A stretch of DNA of 5,706 bases from an uncultured Campylobacter sp. (GCF_938017615.1 NZ_CALIJA010000096.1:1-5706), one strand, 5' to 3'; shown: positions 1-5,706, counted from the stretch's first letter. Numbers and translations: made by a program. The notes: generated by a model from the sequence alone, not told the origin.

Positions 1-12
1 GCTCTAAATTTC

Positions 13-30
13 AAAATTTAGCTAAATTTT
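13..30. repeat. 18-nt perfect AT-rich palindrome downstream of the Lol permease gene; possible weak terminator
   Basis: AAAATTTAGCTAAATTTT pairs with itself at all nine positions. It sits about 20 nt past the permease stop codon. An overlapping alternative inverted repeat (CTAAAT ... ATTTAG) spans 4-21. On the minus strand the palindrome is not followed by a clean U-tract, so a terminator role is only tentative. Its core, AAAATTTAGC...TAAATT, also occurs inside the large palindrome upstream of the same gene. Confidence 0.4.
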
Positions 31-49
31 TAAGGCGCCGCGTTTAAAT

Positions 50-1240
50 TTACTCGTTGCGCAGTGTTTGCAGCACGTCGATCTGCGTGGCTTTTTTGGC
101 CGGATACCATGACGAAAGCGCCACGATAAGCACCGCGCCGATTAAAATCATCGCCAAATCACCCAGCGAGAGCTCCATCGGCAGTTTCGAGCTTCCGTAA
201 ACGTCGGCCGGCAGATTTACGATGTCGAAGCTTCCGAGCAGCCACACGCCGAACAAACCCAAAATGAGCCCGAATATAATGCCGCCGCCGCCGATCGTGG
301 CTCCGAGCGCAAAAAAGGTCCTCTTAACCTCCTTTTTGCTAGCGCCCAGGCTAAGTAAAAGCGCGATCTCTTGGCGGCGGTTCATCACGGTCATTAGAAG
401 CGAACTCACGATATTTAGGCTCGCGACCAGGATTATTAGCATCAGCACGATGAAAAGCGCACGTTTTTCAAGTGCAAGGGCGCTGAAAAAATTACCGTTT
501 TGCTGCCACCAGCCCACGGCATTAGCGCCGCTAGGAAGACTTTTTTTGATGCGCTCCAGGTCTTTAAACGGATCGTTTGAAAAAACATGCACGCCGTCGA
601 ATGTCCCCTCGTCATAGCCCAAAATTTTGGCTAGATCGCTCGCGTCCGCGTAGGAATACGCCTTGTCGTAGGCGATCAGCCCGGAGCTAAAATCCGCGCG
701 CACGTCAAAGCGTTTCATCTTAGGGATCAGCGCAAAGCCGCCCGGATCGCTCTTCGTAAAGATCATCGTGATCTTGCTGCCCTCATCCAGCATAAACTCG
801 TCCTTGATCCCGCGTCCTATCATGATGCCGTAGTCCGTTAGATTGGCGTCTTTGGCGCCTGCTGCGACGACGGAGTTGATGCGCTTTTCGTCGTTTAAAT
901 TTACGCCGAAAATCAGCCCGCCCTCGAGCTTCTCGCCGCTTTTGGCGATAACTTGCGAGCTAATATACGGGCTAAAGATCAGATCGGGAAAGTCCGCCCG
1001 CAGCCCCTCCACGTCGTCTTTTGAAATACCGCCGCGAAAGTGGCTGTGGATCGTGATCGGGTAGTTCATCGTAAAGAGCTTGCGCTCAAATTCCTTATCG
1101 AAACCGTTCATTATCGCCATCGCGACGATCAAGACCGTAAGCCCCACGCCGACGCCCAAGAACGCAAGCAGCGCCGAAAGCGTAATGAAGGGCTGAGAGC
1201 GATCGAATCTGAGATATTTGAATAATAAATACTTTACCAA
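50..1240 (-). CDS. LolC/LolE-family lipoprotein-releasing ABC transporter permease
   Basis: This is an inner-membrane permease of the Lol system, which extracts lipoproteins from the inner membrane with the LolD ATPase and passes them to LolA. The architecture is MacB/FtsX-like. One membrane helix lies at about residues 23-46 (ALLAFLGVGVGL...), followed by a large periplasmic domain to about 255 and three more helices at about 260-287, 309-338 and 359-380. The segment NRRQEIALLLSLGASKKEV, after the second helix, is the cytoplasmic coupling stretch typical of the family. WWQQNGNFFSALALEK just before that helix resembles LolC/E. The start is a choice: the reading frame opens at a GTG at 1264 (404 aa), but that codon has no ribosome-binding site and lies inside a hairpin. 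The TTG at 1240 (396 aa) has AAGGA seven bases upstream and begins VKYLLFKYLRF, as expected for the family. Only one permease is seen; species with a single LolC/E hybrid call it LolF, so I give no symbol. No lolD lies in the window. Confidence 0.9.
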   Translation of the reverse strand: MVKYLLFKYLRFDRSQPFITLSALLAFLGVGVGLTVLIVAMAIMNGFDKEFERKLFTMNYPITIHSHFRGGISKDDVEGLRADFPDLIFSPYISSQVIAKSGEKLEGGLIFGVNLNDEKRINSVVAAGAKDANLTDYGIMIGRGIKDEFMLDEGSKITMIFTKSDPGGFALIPKMKRFDVRADFSSGLIAYDKAYSYADASDLAKILGYDEGTFDGVHVFSNDPFKDLERIKKSLPSGANAVGWWQQNGNFFSALALEKRALFIVLMLIILVASLNIVSSLLMTVMNRRQEIALLLSLGASKKEVKRTFFALGATIGGGGIIFGLILGLFGVWLLGSFDIVNLPADVYGSSKLPMELSLGDLAMILIGAVLIVALSSWYPAKKATQIDVLQTLRNE

Positions 1241-1247
1241 AAAGCCG

Positions 1248-1252
1248 TCCTT
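1248..1252 (-). promoter_or_regulatory. Ribosome-binding site that decides the permease start (TTG)
   Basis: AAGGA on the minus strand is seven bases from the TTG at 1240-1238. No comparable site precedes the longer GTG option at 1264, and the GTG is buried in a palindrome stem. Confidence 0.7.
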
Positions 1253-1253
1253 G

Positions 1254-1299
1254 TAAAATTTCACATAAAATTTAGCGCTAAATTCTATGTGAAATTTTA
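1254..1299. repeat. 46-nt near-perfect palindrome immediately upstream of the permease ribosome-binding site
   Basis: The axis falls between 1276 and 1277 in TTTAGCGCTAAA. Of 23 base pairs, 22 match; the only mismatch is 1268 with 1285. The outer arms are TAAAATTTCACATA and TATGTGAAATTTTA. In the permease mRNA this would form a long hairpin ending two bases before the AAGGA at 1252. It may be a regulatory or stabilising 5' hairpin, a dyad operator, or a transcription-stopping element. The sequence does not say which. Confidence 0.8.
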
Positions 1300-1303
1300 A
1301 GTA

Positions 1304-1327
1304 TTTTGGAATTTTAAAATTCCAAAA
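1304..1327. repeat. 24-nt perfect palindrome adjacent to the 46-nt palindrome
   Basis: TTTTGGAATTTT is followed directly by its reverse complement AAAATTCCAAAA, with the axis at 1315/1316 and no mismatch. Only four bases separate it from the larger palindrome, so the two would give tandem hairpins in any transcript. A perfect dyad of this size could also be a protein-binding site. No function is shown by the sequence. Confidence 0.75.
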
Positions 1328-1350
1328 ATAGGTACGCCTTGGGATACTAA

Positions 1351-1373
1351 GTTTTAACTAAATAGAATTTTAC
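1351..1373 (+). repeat. Possible further CRISPR-like repeat with its central hairpin deleted
   Basis: The left part GTTTTAACT (1351-1359) matches GCTTTAACT of the repeat at 1466 at 8 of 9 bases. The right part ATAGAATTTTAC (1362-1373) matches ATAGAATTCTAC of that repeat at 11 of 12. Between them only AA remains in place of the nine bases CCCAACGGG. It is separated from the first full repeat (1410) by 36 nt, a normal CRISPR spacer length. It may be a decayed fourth unit or a chance match in AT-rich DNA. Confidence 0.4.
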
Positions 1374-1409
1374 CTAGGTGTGAACTATAATTTTAAATAC
1401 TCTTGAAAT

Positions 1410-1550
1410 GTTTCAAATCCCAACGGGACAAAATTGAAGTTAAATTTAAAGATAGTGGAAAATGAGCTTTAACTCCCAACGGGATAGAATTCTACTTTAC
1501 ATCGTAGAGAGCATGAATAGGTTTCAATTCCCAAGGAGATAGATTATTAG
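1410..1550 (+). CRISPR. Degenerate CRISPR-like array remnant: three 30-nt repeats, two short spacers, no cas genes
   Basis: Three related units lie at 1410-1439, 1466-1495 and 1521-1550, separated by unrelated stretches of 26 and 25 nt. The first two agree at 22 of 30 positions and share TCCCAACGGGA, which folds as TCCC-AAC-GGGA. The third reads GTTTCAATTCCCAAGG and then diverges, as terminal repeats of arrays often do. The first unit starts TTTCAA and ends ATTGAAG, giving short terminal inverted repeats, and its end resembles the ATTGAAAC tag of type I-B/III repeats. The mutual divergence, the short spacers and the absence of cas genes argue for a decayed or orphan remnant rather than a working array. 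The strand is that on which the GTTTC end comes first. Another kind of intergenic repeat family cannot be excluded. Confidence 0.55.
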
Positions 1551-1609
1551 CCCAATTTATATTAATAAAGTATTTTAGATTCACCTCGACAAATTTACTC
1601 CACCAAAGC

Positions 1610-1639
1610 GCGGAATTTACCCTGCAAGATAAATTCCGC
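1610..1639 (-). terminator. Hairpin downstream of clpB, probable terminator
   Basis: GCGGAATTTA (1610-1619) and TAAATTCCGC (1630-1639) form a perfect 10-bp stem around a 10-nt loop. The stem begins six bases past the clpB stop codon. What follows on the minus strand is GCTTTGG, a poor U-tract, so it may act as an inefficient intrinsic terminator or as a 3'-end stabilising hairpin. Confidence 0.55.
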
Positions 1640-1645
1640 CGAATT

Positions 1646-4255
1646 TTACTTCACCCTCTTTATTTCGATTTCGCCTTCGTGCGCGCCGATTTCGATCCGA
1701 TCGCCCGTTTTGATCTCGTCGCTTAGGATCATATCGGCGATCTTATCCTCCACCAGATCGTAGAGCGCCCTTCGTAGCGGTCTTGCGCCGTATTCGATAT
1801 CAAAGCCCGCCGAGGCGATGAGCTTTTTGGCATTTTCGCTTAGGCTTGCGTTAATGCCGCGATTTGCTAGCGTTTTTTGCAGGTTTTTAAACATAATGCC
1901 CACGATTTTTATAAGATCGTCCTCGCTTAGGGCGTTGAAGATCACGATATCGTCCAGGCGGTTGATAAATTCGGGCTTGAAATAATTCTTCAGCTCGCTC
2001 TTTACCGCCTCCTCTCGCTCGGCAAGCGCGATCTCGCGCGGCTTGTCCGCATTTTTGGCGTCAAGCTCCATAATCTTAGCTGAGCCGATATTGCTCGTTA
2101 GGATGATGATCGTGTTTTTGAAATCAACCGTAACGCCCTTGTTATCGGTTGCGCGCCCGTCGTCTAAAATTCCAAGCAAGATGTTAAAAACGTCCTTGTG
2201 CGCCTTTTCGATCTCATCAAAAAGCAGCACTGAATACGGCTTTCTGCGTACGGCTTCGGTAAGCTGCCCGCCCTCGTCGTAGCCCACGTATCCAGGAGGC
2301 GCGCCGAGCAGGCGGCTGACGCTGTGTTTTTCCATATACTCGCTCATATCAAAGCGGATCATCGCCCGCTCGTCGTCGAATAAAAACCTCGCTAAGCTCT
2401 TCGCGCTCTCGGTCTTGCCGACGCCGGTAGGTCCTAGAAACAAAAAGCTTCCGATTGGGCGATTTTCATTTACGAGCCCCGCTTTGTTGCGCTTGACGGC
2501 GCGAGCGATGGCGTGCAGCGCCTCATCCTGCCCCACGACGCTTTCTTTTAGATGCTCCTCGATGTGGAGGAATTTCTCCTTTTCGGAGGAGAGCATTTTG
2601 CTTACCGAGATACCCGTCCATTTGCTTAAAATTTCAGCCACGCTCTCCTCATCCACGCGGTTTCGCAAAAGCACGCCGTTTTCTTTCATCGCATCCCACT
2701 TCGTCTCAAGCTCCTTGACCTTTGCCTGCGCGGCGGGGATCTTGCCGTATTCGATCTCGGCGGCCTTGCTAAGATCGCCGTTGCGTCTTGCTAAGCTCGC
2801 TTCGTTTTTGAGGCTATCGATCGCCTTTTTCTCCTCGCTGATGCCGCCAAATACGGACTTTTCGTTTTCAAATTTAGCCTGAAGCGCGTTTTTCTGCTCG
2901 GTTAAATTTTCGATATCTTTATCGATCTGCGCGAGCCGCTCGTCGTTTTTGCCGTCATCCTCCATCTTAAGGGCTTCCTTTTCGACCTGAAGCGTAAGGA
3001 TGTCGCGCTTAGCCTTAGCAAGCTCGTTTGGCTCGCTTTCGATCTGCATTTTAAGCTCCGCTGCCGCTTCGTCAATGAGATCGATCGCCTTATCGGGCAA
3101 GAACCTGTCGCTGATGTAGCGGTCGCTTAGCCTTGCAGCCGCCACAAGCGCGCTATCGGTGATGGTGACGTTGTGATGCACCTCCAGCCGCTCCTTTATG
3201 CCGCGCAGGATCGCCGTAGCCTCGCTCACGCTGGGCTCCGCGACCGTTACGGGCTGGAAGCGGCGCTGAAGCGCGGCATCTTTTTCAAAATACTTTCGGT
3301 ACTCTTTCAGCGTCGTAGCGCCGATCGCGTGCAGCTCACCGCGCGCAAGGGCGGGCTTTAGGATGTTTGCGGCATCCATAGAGCCTTCGCTTGCGCCCGC
3401 GCCTACGATGGTGTGAATTTCATCGATGAAAAGCACGACGTTCGCGGCTTTTACGACCTCGTTTATGACGGCTTTGAGTCTATCTTCAAACTCGCCGCGG
3501 TACTTTGCGCCCGCAATCAGCGCGCTCATATCAAGCGCTATGACGCGTTTGTTTTGCAGGCTGAGCGGTACCTCTTTTTTGGCGATCAGCTGTGCAAGAC
3601 CCTCGACGACCGCGGTTTTTCCAACGCCCGGCTCGCCGAGTAGGATAGGGTTGTTTTTCGTCTTGCGGATTAAAATTTGCATCATTCGCGAAATAACCTC
3701 GTCGCGGCCGATGACCGGATCGAGCTCGCCCGCAAGCGCCTTGGCTGTGAGATCGACACCGAATTTACTAAGCGCCTCAAGCGTCTCGTCGGCGGTTTGC
3801 GAATCGATGCTTTTGCCGCCGCGAAGCGCCTCTAGCTCTTTTTTGATCTCGCTAAGATCTGCAAATTTAGATAGAATTTTCTTTAGCGGATCGGCGTTTA
3901 AATTTGCGATCAGCCAGGTGTCTACGGCGATAAATTTATCGCCCGAGCTCGTCATCAGCCCTTTTGCGACCTCTAGCGAGTTCATCAGCTCGCGCGAAAT
4001 ACACACGTTTTCCTTCGTGACGTTTGAGCTCGTAGGCAAATTTGAAATTTCGCTTTTGATCTCAAGCTCGACCGCGGTCTTTTCAATACTAAATTTATTA
4101 AAAATTTGATTTAACACCGAGCCGCTGTCGGCTACCAAAGCCCAAAGCATGTGCAATACGCCCACTTCGCTATTTTTGGAATGGATCGCCAAAGAAACGC
4201 TGCTTTCGAGCACGGAGCGCATTTTGTCAGTTAAAATTTCAATAGTTTCGTTCAT
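1646..4255 (-). CDS. clpB: ATP-dependent chaperone (disaggregase) ClpB
   Basis: ClpB is a cytoplasmic hexameric AAA+ machine that, with DnaK/DnaJ/GrpE, pulls polypeptides out of aggregates after heat or other stress. The 869 residues are close to the usual ~860 and carry every domain. The N-domain covers about 1-145. The first ATPase domain has Walker A GEPGVGKT (207-214), pore loop KYRGE (251-255), Walker B VVLFIDE (273-279), sensor GATT (312-315) and arginine fingers R331/R332. A charged coiled-coil middle domain spans about 405-525. The second ATPase domain has Walker A GPTGVGKT (608-615), pore loop GYVGYDE (655-661), Walker B VLLFDE (676-681), sensor asparagine N722 in LTSN, arginine finger R766 in FINRLDD, and sensor-2 GAR (823-825). 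The middle domain separates it from ClpA and ClpX. The ATG start has AGGAG seven bases upstream. It is transcribed alone and away from ctpA, from a promoter with an HspR-like operator. Nothing in it looks broken. Confidence 0.98.
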   Translation of the reverse strand: MNETIEILTDKMRSVLESSVSLAIHSKNSEVGVLHMLWALVADSGSVLNQIFNKFSIEKTAVELEIKSEISNLPTSSNVTKENVCISRELMNSLEVAKGLMTSSGDKFIAVDTWLIANLNADPLKKILSKFADLSEIKKELEALRGGKSIDSQTADETLEALSKFGVDLTAKALAGELDPVIGRDEVISRMMQILIRKTKNNPILLGEPGVGKTAVVEGLAQLIAKKEVPLSLQNKRVIALDMSALIAGAKYRGEFEDRLKAVINEVVKAANVVLFIDEIHTIVGAGASEGSMDAANILKPALARGELHAIGATTLKEYRKYFEKDAALQRRFQPVTVAEPSVSEATAILRGIKERLEVHHNVTITDSALVAAARLSDRYISDRFLPDKAIDLIDEAAAELKMQIESEPNELAKAKRDILTLQVEKEALKMEDDGKNDERLAQIDKDIENLTEQKNALQAKFENEKSVFGGISEEKKAIDSLKNEASLARRNGDLSKAAEIEYGKIPAAQAKVKELETKWDAMKENGVLLRNRVDEESVAEILSKWTGISVSKMLSSEKEKFLHIEEHLKESVVGQDEALHAIARAVKRNKAGLVNENRPIGSFLFLGPTGVGKTESAKSLARFLFDDERAMIRFDMSEYMEKHSVSRLLGAPPGYVGYDEGGQLTEAVRRKPYSVLLFDEIEKAHKDVFNILLGILDDGRATDNKGVTVDFKNTIIILTSNIGSAKIMELDAKNADKPREIALAEREEAVKSELKNYFKPEFINRLDDIVIFNALSEDDLIKIVGIMFKNLQKTLANRGINASLSENAKKLIASAGFDIEYGARPLRRALYDLVEDKIADMILSDEIKTGDRIEIGAHEGEIEIKRVK

Positions 4256-4262
4256 AAATTTT

Positions 4263-4267
4263 CTCCT
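4263..4267 (-). promoter_or_regulatory. clpB ribosome-binding site
   Basis: AGGAG on the minus strand is seven bases before the ATG at 4255-4253. This supports the full-length start. Confidence 0.85.
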
Positions 4268-4285
4268 AAAGTTGAAGTTGATTGC

Positions 4286-4314
4286 ATTATATAACTTTAG
4301 TGTCTTTATGTCAA
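4286..4314 (-). promoter_or_regulatory. Sigma-70-type promoter of clpB
   Basis: On the minus strand, TTGACA (4314-4309) and TATAAT (4291-4286) are both perfect consensus hexamers with an ideal 17-nt spacer. Transcription would start near 4279, leaving a leader of about 25 nt that holds the ribosome-binding site. Campylobacter promoters usually lack a recognisable -35 box, so the TTGACA here may owe its presence partly to the overlapping operator. Confidence 0.75.
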
Positions 4315-4315
4315 G
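4295..4315 (-). promoter_or_regulatory. HAIR-like inverted repeat, candidate HspR operator of clpB
   Basis: On the minus strand the site reads CTTGACA, seven bases, ACTAAAG. The HAIR consensus bound by the MerR-type repressor HspR is CTTGAGT-N7-ACTCAAG; here 11 of 14 defined bases match with exact spacing. It covers the -35 box and most of the promoter spacer, so bound HspR would block RNA polymerase. HspR is known to control clpB in Campylobacter. The match itself is seen; the regulation is inferred. hspR is not in this window. Confidence 0.6.
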
Positions 4316-4407
4316 GTTTTTTAGTGAGATTTTAAAATTTTCGCTTTAAATTTATCTGTAAACGCGCAAATTTCGTATGAAATTTACCTTATTTTTAGCC
4401 AATTTTC

Positions 4408-4413
4408 TATAAA
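4408..4413 (+). promoter_or_regulatory. Possible -10 element for ctpA
   Basis: TATAAA lies 31 nt before the ctpA start. It is preceded by T-rich stretches (ATTTTT, AATTTTC), the periodic pattern that replaces the -35 box in Campylobacter sigma-70 promoters. It would give a leader of about 25 nt. AT-rich context makes chance matches likely. Confidence 0.45.
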
Positions 4414-4433
4414 ATTCACTCCATTTTACTTTC

Positions 4434-4438
4434 AAGGA
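4434..4438 (+). promoter_or_regulatory. Ribosome-binding site fixing the TTG start of ctpA
   Basis: AAGGA is followed by six bases and TTG. An in-frame TAA begins at 4439, so translation cannot start further upstream, and the first in-frame ATG is about 65 codons downstream, past the membrane anchor. Confidence 0.8.
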
Positions 4439-4444
4439 TAAACT

Positions 4445-5706
4445 TTGCGACAAAAACACCTCTTCTTCGGCTTGGGATTTATTTTCTCTTTATTTTTAGG
4501 CGTTAGTTTTTTTACCGGAAATTTACAAGCCAGAGAGGTCAATGCGACTAAAAAACCAGACAGCGAAAAAACGCGTCTGGAGGCGCTAGCTAAGCTTACC
4601 AAGACGCTTGCGATCGTCGAAAACAATTATGTTGATGAGATGACATTCTCGGAGCTTGTGGACAAGACGATCTCGGGGCTTATGAATAACCTCGACGCGC
4701 ACTCAAGCTATATGGACGAAAAGGCGTTTAACGATACGAAAGTCCAGACTGAGGGCGAGTTCGGTGGGCTTGGAATTCAAGTGGGTATGAAAGACGGCGC
4801 TCTGACCGTCATCTCGCCTATCGAGGGCACTCCTGCCGACAAGAAAGGTATTCAGGCTAACGACGTGATCTTGCGTATCGACGGCAACGCGACCTTCGGC
4901 ATCACGATCGACGATGCGGTCTCAAAAATGCGCGGCAAGCCGAAAACCAAAATCACTCTAACAATCGTGCGCAAGGGTGTTAGCAAGCCTTTCGACGTCG
5001 AGATTATCCGCGACATAATCAAAGTGGAATCGGTCTATGCCAAGATGATCGAGGATGATAAAATTTTATATCTGCGCGTTACGAATTTCGATCAGCACGT
5101 AGTTCCGGATGCAAGCAAATTTATAAAAGAGCATAGAGACGCCAAAGGCATTATTTTGGATCTGCGAAACAACCCGGGCGGGCTTTTGGATCAAGCGATC
5201 GGGCTTGTAAATTTATTCGTAAGCAAAGGTCTTATTGTCTCTCAAAAAGGGCGCGCGAAAAACGAAACCGAAGCACATAACGCCGATCCTAAAAAGAAGA
5301 TCACCGATCTACCGCTTGTGGTTTTGGTTAATGGCGGCAGCGCAAGCGCGAGCGAGATCGTAAGCGGCTCGCTTCAGGATCTAAAGCGCGCCGTGTTGGT
5401 TGGTGAAAAAACTTTTGGCAAGGGAAGCGTGCAGGTGATCCTGCCAATAGAGGATAAAGAAGCTCTGCGACTAACCATAGCGCGTTACTATCTATCAAGC
5501 GGTCGCACCATCCAAGCGGTGGGCGTGACGCCTGATCTCATAGTGGCGCCGGGCAAGGTGCCGAGCCGCGACGAGGATGAATTCTCGCTAAAAGAAGCTG
5601 ATCTTAAAAAGCACCTGCAAGGCGAGTTAGCCAAGGTCGAGACCAAGAAAAAAGATGCTCAGAAAAAGGATGAGAAAAGTTTCATCACAGCAGAGCAGAT
5701 TAATAA
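4445..5706 (+). CDS. ctpA: S41-family carboxy-terminal processing protease (CtpA-like), 3' end cut by window
   Basis: This is a serine protease of the Prc/CtpA family that trims or degrades envelope proteins from their C-termini in the periplasm. 420 codons are visible without a stop; the protein is probably nearly complete. An N-terminal hydrophobic segment (about 6-24, HLFFGLGFIFSLFLGVSFF, after a basic start) is a signal peptide or anchor. The N-terminal S41 segment with LDAHSSYMD is at about 70-91. A PDZ domain spans about 104-180 (GGLGIQV ... GTPADKKGIQANDVILRIDG). The protease core follows, with LDLRNNPGGLLDQA (238-251). The catalytic serine is S301 in NGGSASASE and its lysine partner K326 in GEKTFGKGSVQ, 25 residues later as in the family. 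The tail from about 385 is rich in lysine and charged residues. The start is TTG, forced by an in-frame stop just upstream and supported by AAGGA. It diverges from clpB. Its native substrate is unknown. Confidence 0.93.
   Translation, partial: MRQKHLFFGLGFIFSLFLGVSFFTGNLQAREVNATKKPDSEKTRLEALAKLTKTLAIVENNYVDEMTFSELVDKTISGLMNNLDAHSSYMDEKAFNDTKVQTEGEFGGLGIQVGMKDGALTVISPIEGTPADKKGIQANDVILRIDGNATFGITIDDAVSKMRGKPKTKITLTIVRKGVSKPFDVEIIRDIIKVESVYAKMIEDDKILYLRVTNFDQHVVPDASKFIKEHRDAKGIILDLRNNPGGLLDQAIGLVNLFVSKGLIVSQKGRAKNETEAHNADPKKKITDLPLVVLVNGGSASASEIVSGSLQDLKRAVLVGEKTFGKGSVQVILPIEDKEALRLTIARYYLSSGRTIQAVGVTPDLIVAPGKVPSRDEDEFSLKEADLKKHLQGELAKVETKKKDAQKKDEKSFITAEQIN

Larger units (their letters stand above)
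1265..1645. other. Intergenic region between clpB and the permease gene; no protein gene seen
   Basis: This roughly 380-nt AT-rich gap contains most of the 46-nt palindrome, the 24-nt palindrome, the CRISPR-like repeats and the hairpin behind clpB. The only open frames are a few codons long and lack ribosome-binding sites. No tRNA or rRNA pattern is visible. No clear sigma-70 promoter for the permease gene could be fixed, although clpB upstream ends in a hairpin and the permease probably needs its own promoter here. Confidence 0.7.

Noticed and set aside
222..617. Plus-strand open frame (131 codons) opposite the Lol permease gene
   Set aside because: Antisense to a well-supported membrane protein gene; composition is typical of a shadow frame.
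1262..1264. GTG as the start of the Lol permease gene
   Set aside because: It has no ribosome-binding site and is buried in the arm of a 46-nt palindrome; the TTG at 1240 has AAGGA at ideal spacing.
1341..1358. Reverse-strand similarity to the repeats (TCCCAAGG within the complement of CCTTGGGA)
   Set aside because: Only eight bases match, in the opposite orientation, with no flanking similarity.
1513..1542. Tiny plus-strand open frame beginning ATGAATAGG within the repeat region
   Set aside because: Nine codons, spans a repeat unit, and has no ribosome-binding site.
1576..1600. A possible further repeat unit after the third CRISPR-like repeat
   Set aside because: At the expected spacing only a loose similarity (TTTAGATTCACC) is visible, not better than chance in this composition.
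3426..4109. Long plus-strand open frame (227 codons) opposite clpB
   Set aside because: It lies wholly antisense to conserved ClpB motifs, is rich in serine as expected of a shadow frame, and has no convincing ribosome-binding site.
4432..4626. Minus-strand open frame of 64 codons over the start of ctpA
   Set aside because: It overlaps the ribosome-binding site and signal peptide of ctpA on the opposite strand and resembles no known protein.

Overview
The window reads as a chromosomal segment of an epsilonproteobacterium, most likely Campylobacter or a close relative. The coding DNA is about half G+C. The gaps between genes are very AT-rich and full of AAATTT/TAAATTT words. A clpB gene diverging from a ctpA-type protease gene matches my recollection of C. 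jejuni (Cj0509c/Cj0511). No species-level call is possible from the sequence alone.

Layout. (1) Bases 50-1240, minus strand: a complete LolC/LolE-family permease of the lipoprotein-release ABC transporter. It probably starts at a TTG codon with a good ribosome-binding site. AT-rich palindromes lie on both sides of it. (2) Bases 1241-1645: a gap without protein genes. It holds a 46-nt near-perfect palindrome, a second 24-nt palindrome, a short row of degenerate repeats that looks like a decayed CRISPR array (three 30-nt units plus a possible fourth with its centre deleted), and the hairpin behind clpB. No cas gene is present. (3) Bases 1646-4255, minus strand: a complete ClpB disaggregase with every expected ATPase motif. 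(4) Bases 4256-4444: a divergent promoter region. The clpB side has a TTGACA-17-TATAAT promoter overlapped by a HAIR-like inverted repeat, the kind of site bound by the heat-shock repressor HspR. (5) Bases 4445 to the window end, plus strand: an S41 carboxy-terminal processing protease (CtpA-like), also with a TTG start, cut off by the window edge near its C-terminus.

All three proteins are conserved housekeeping genes with an envelope and protein-quality-control flavour: ClpB rescues aggregates in the cytoplasm, CtpA processes proteins in the periplasm, and the Lol permease feeds lipoproteins towards the outer membrane. I do not see a new multi-gene system. The parts that deserve a second look are non-coding: the CRISPR-like relic, the large palindrome just ahead of the permease ribosome-binding site, and the HAIR-like operator at clpB.
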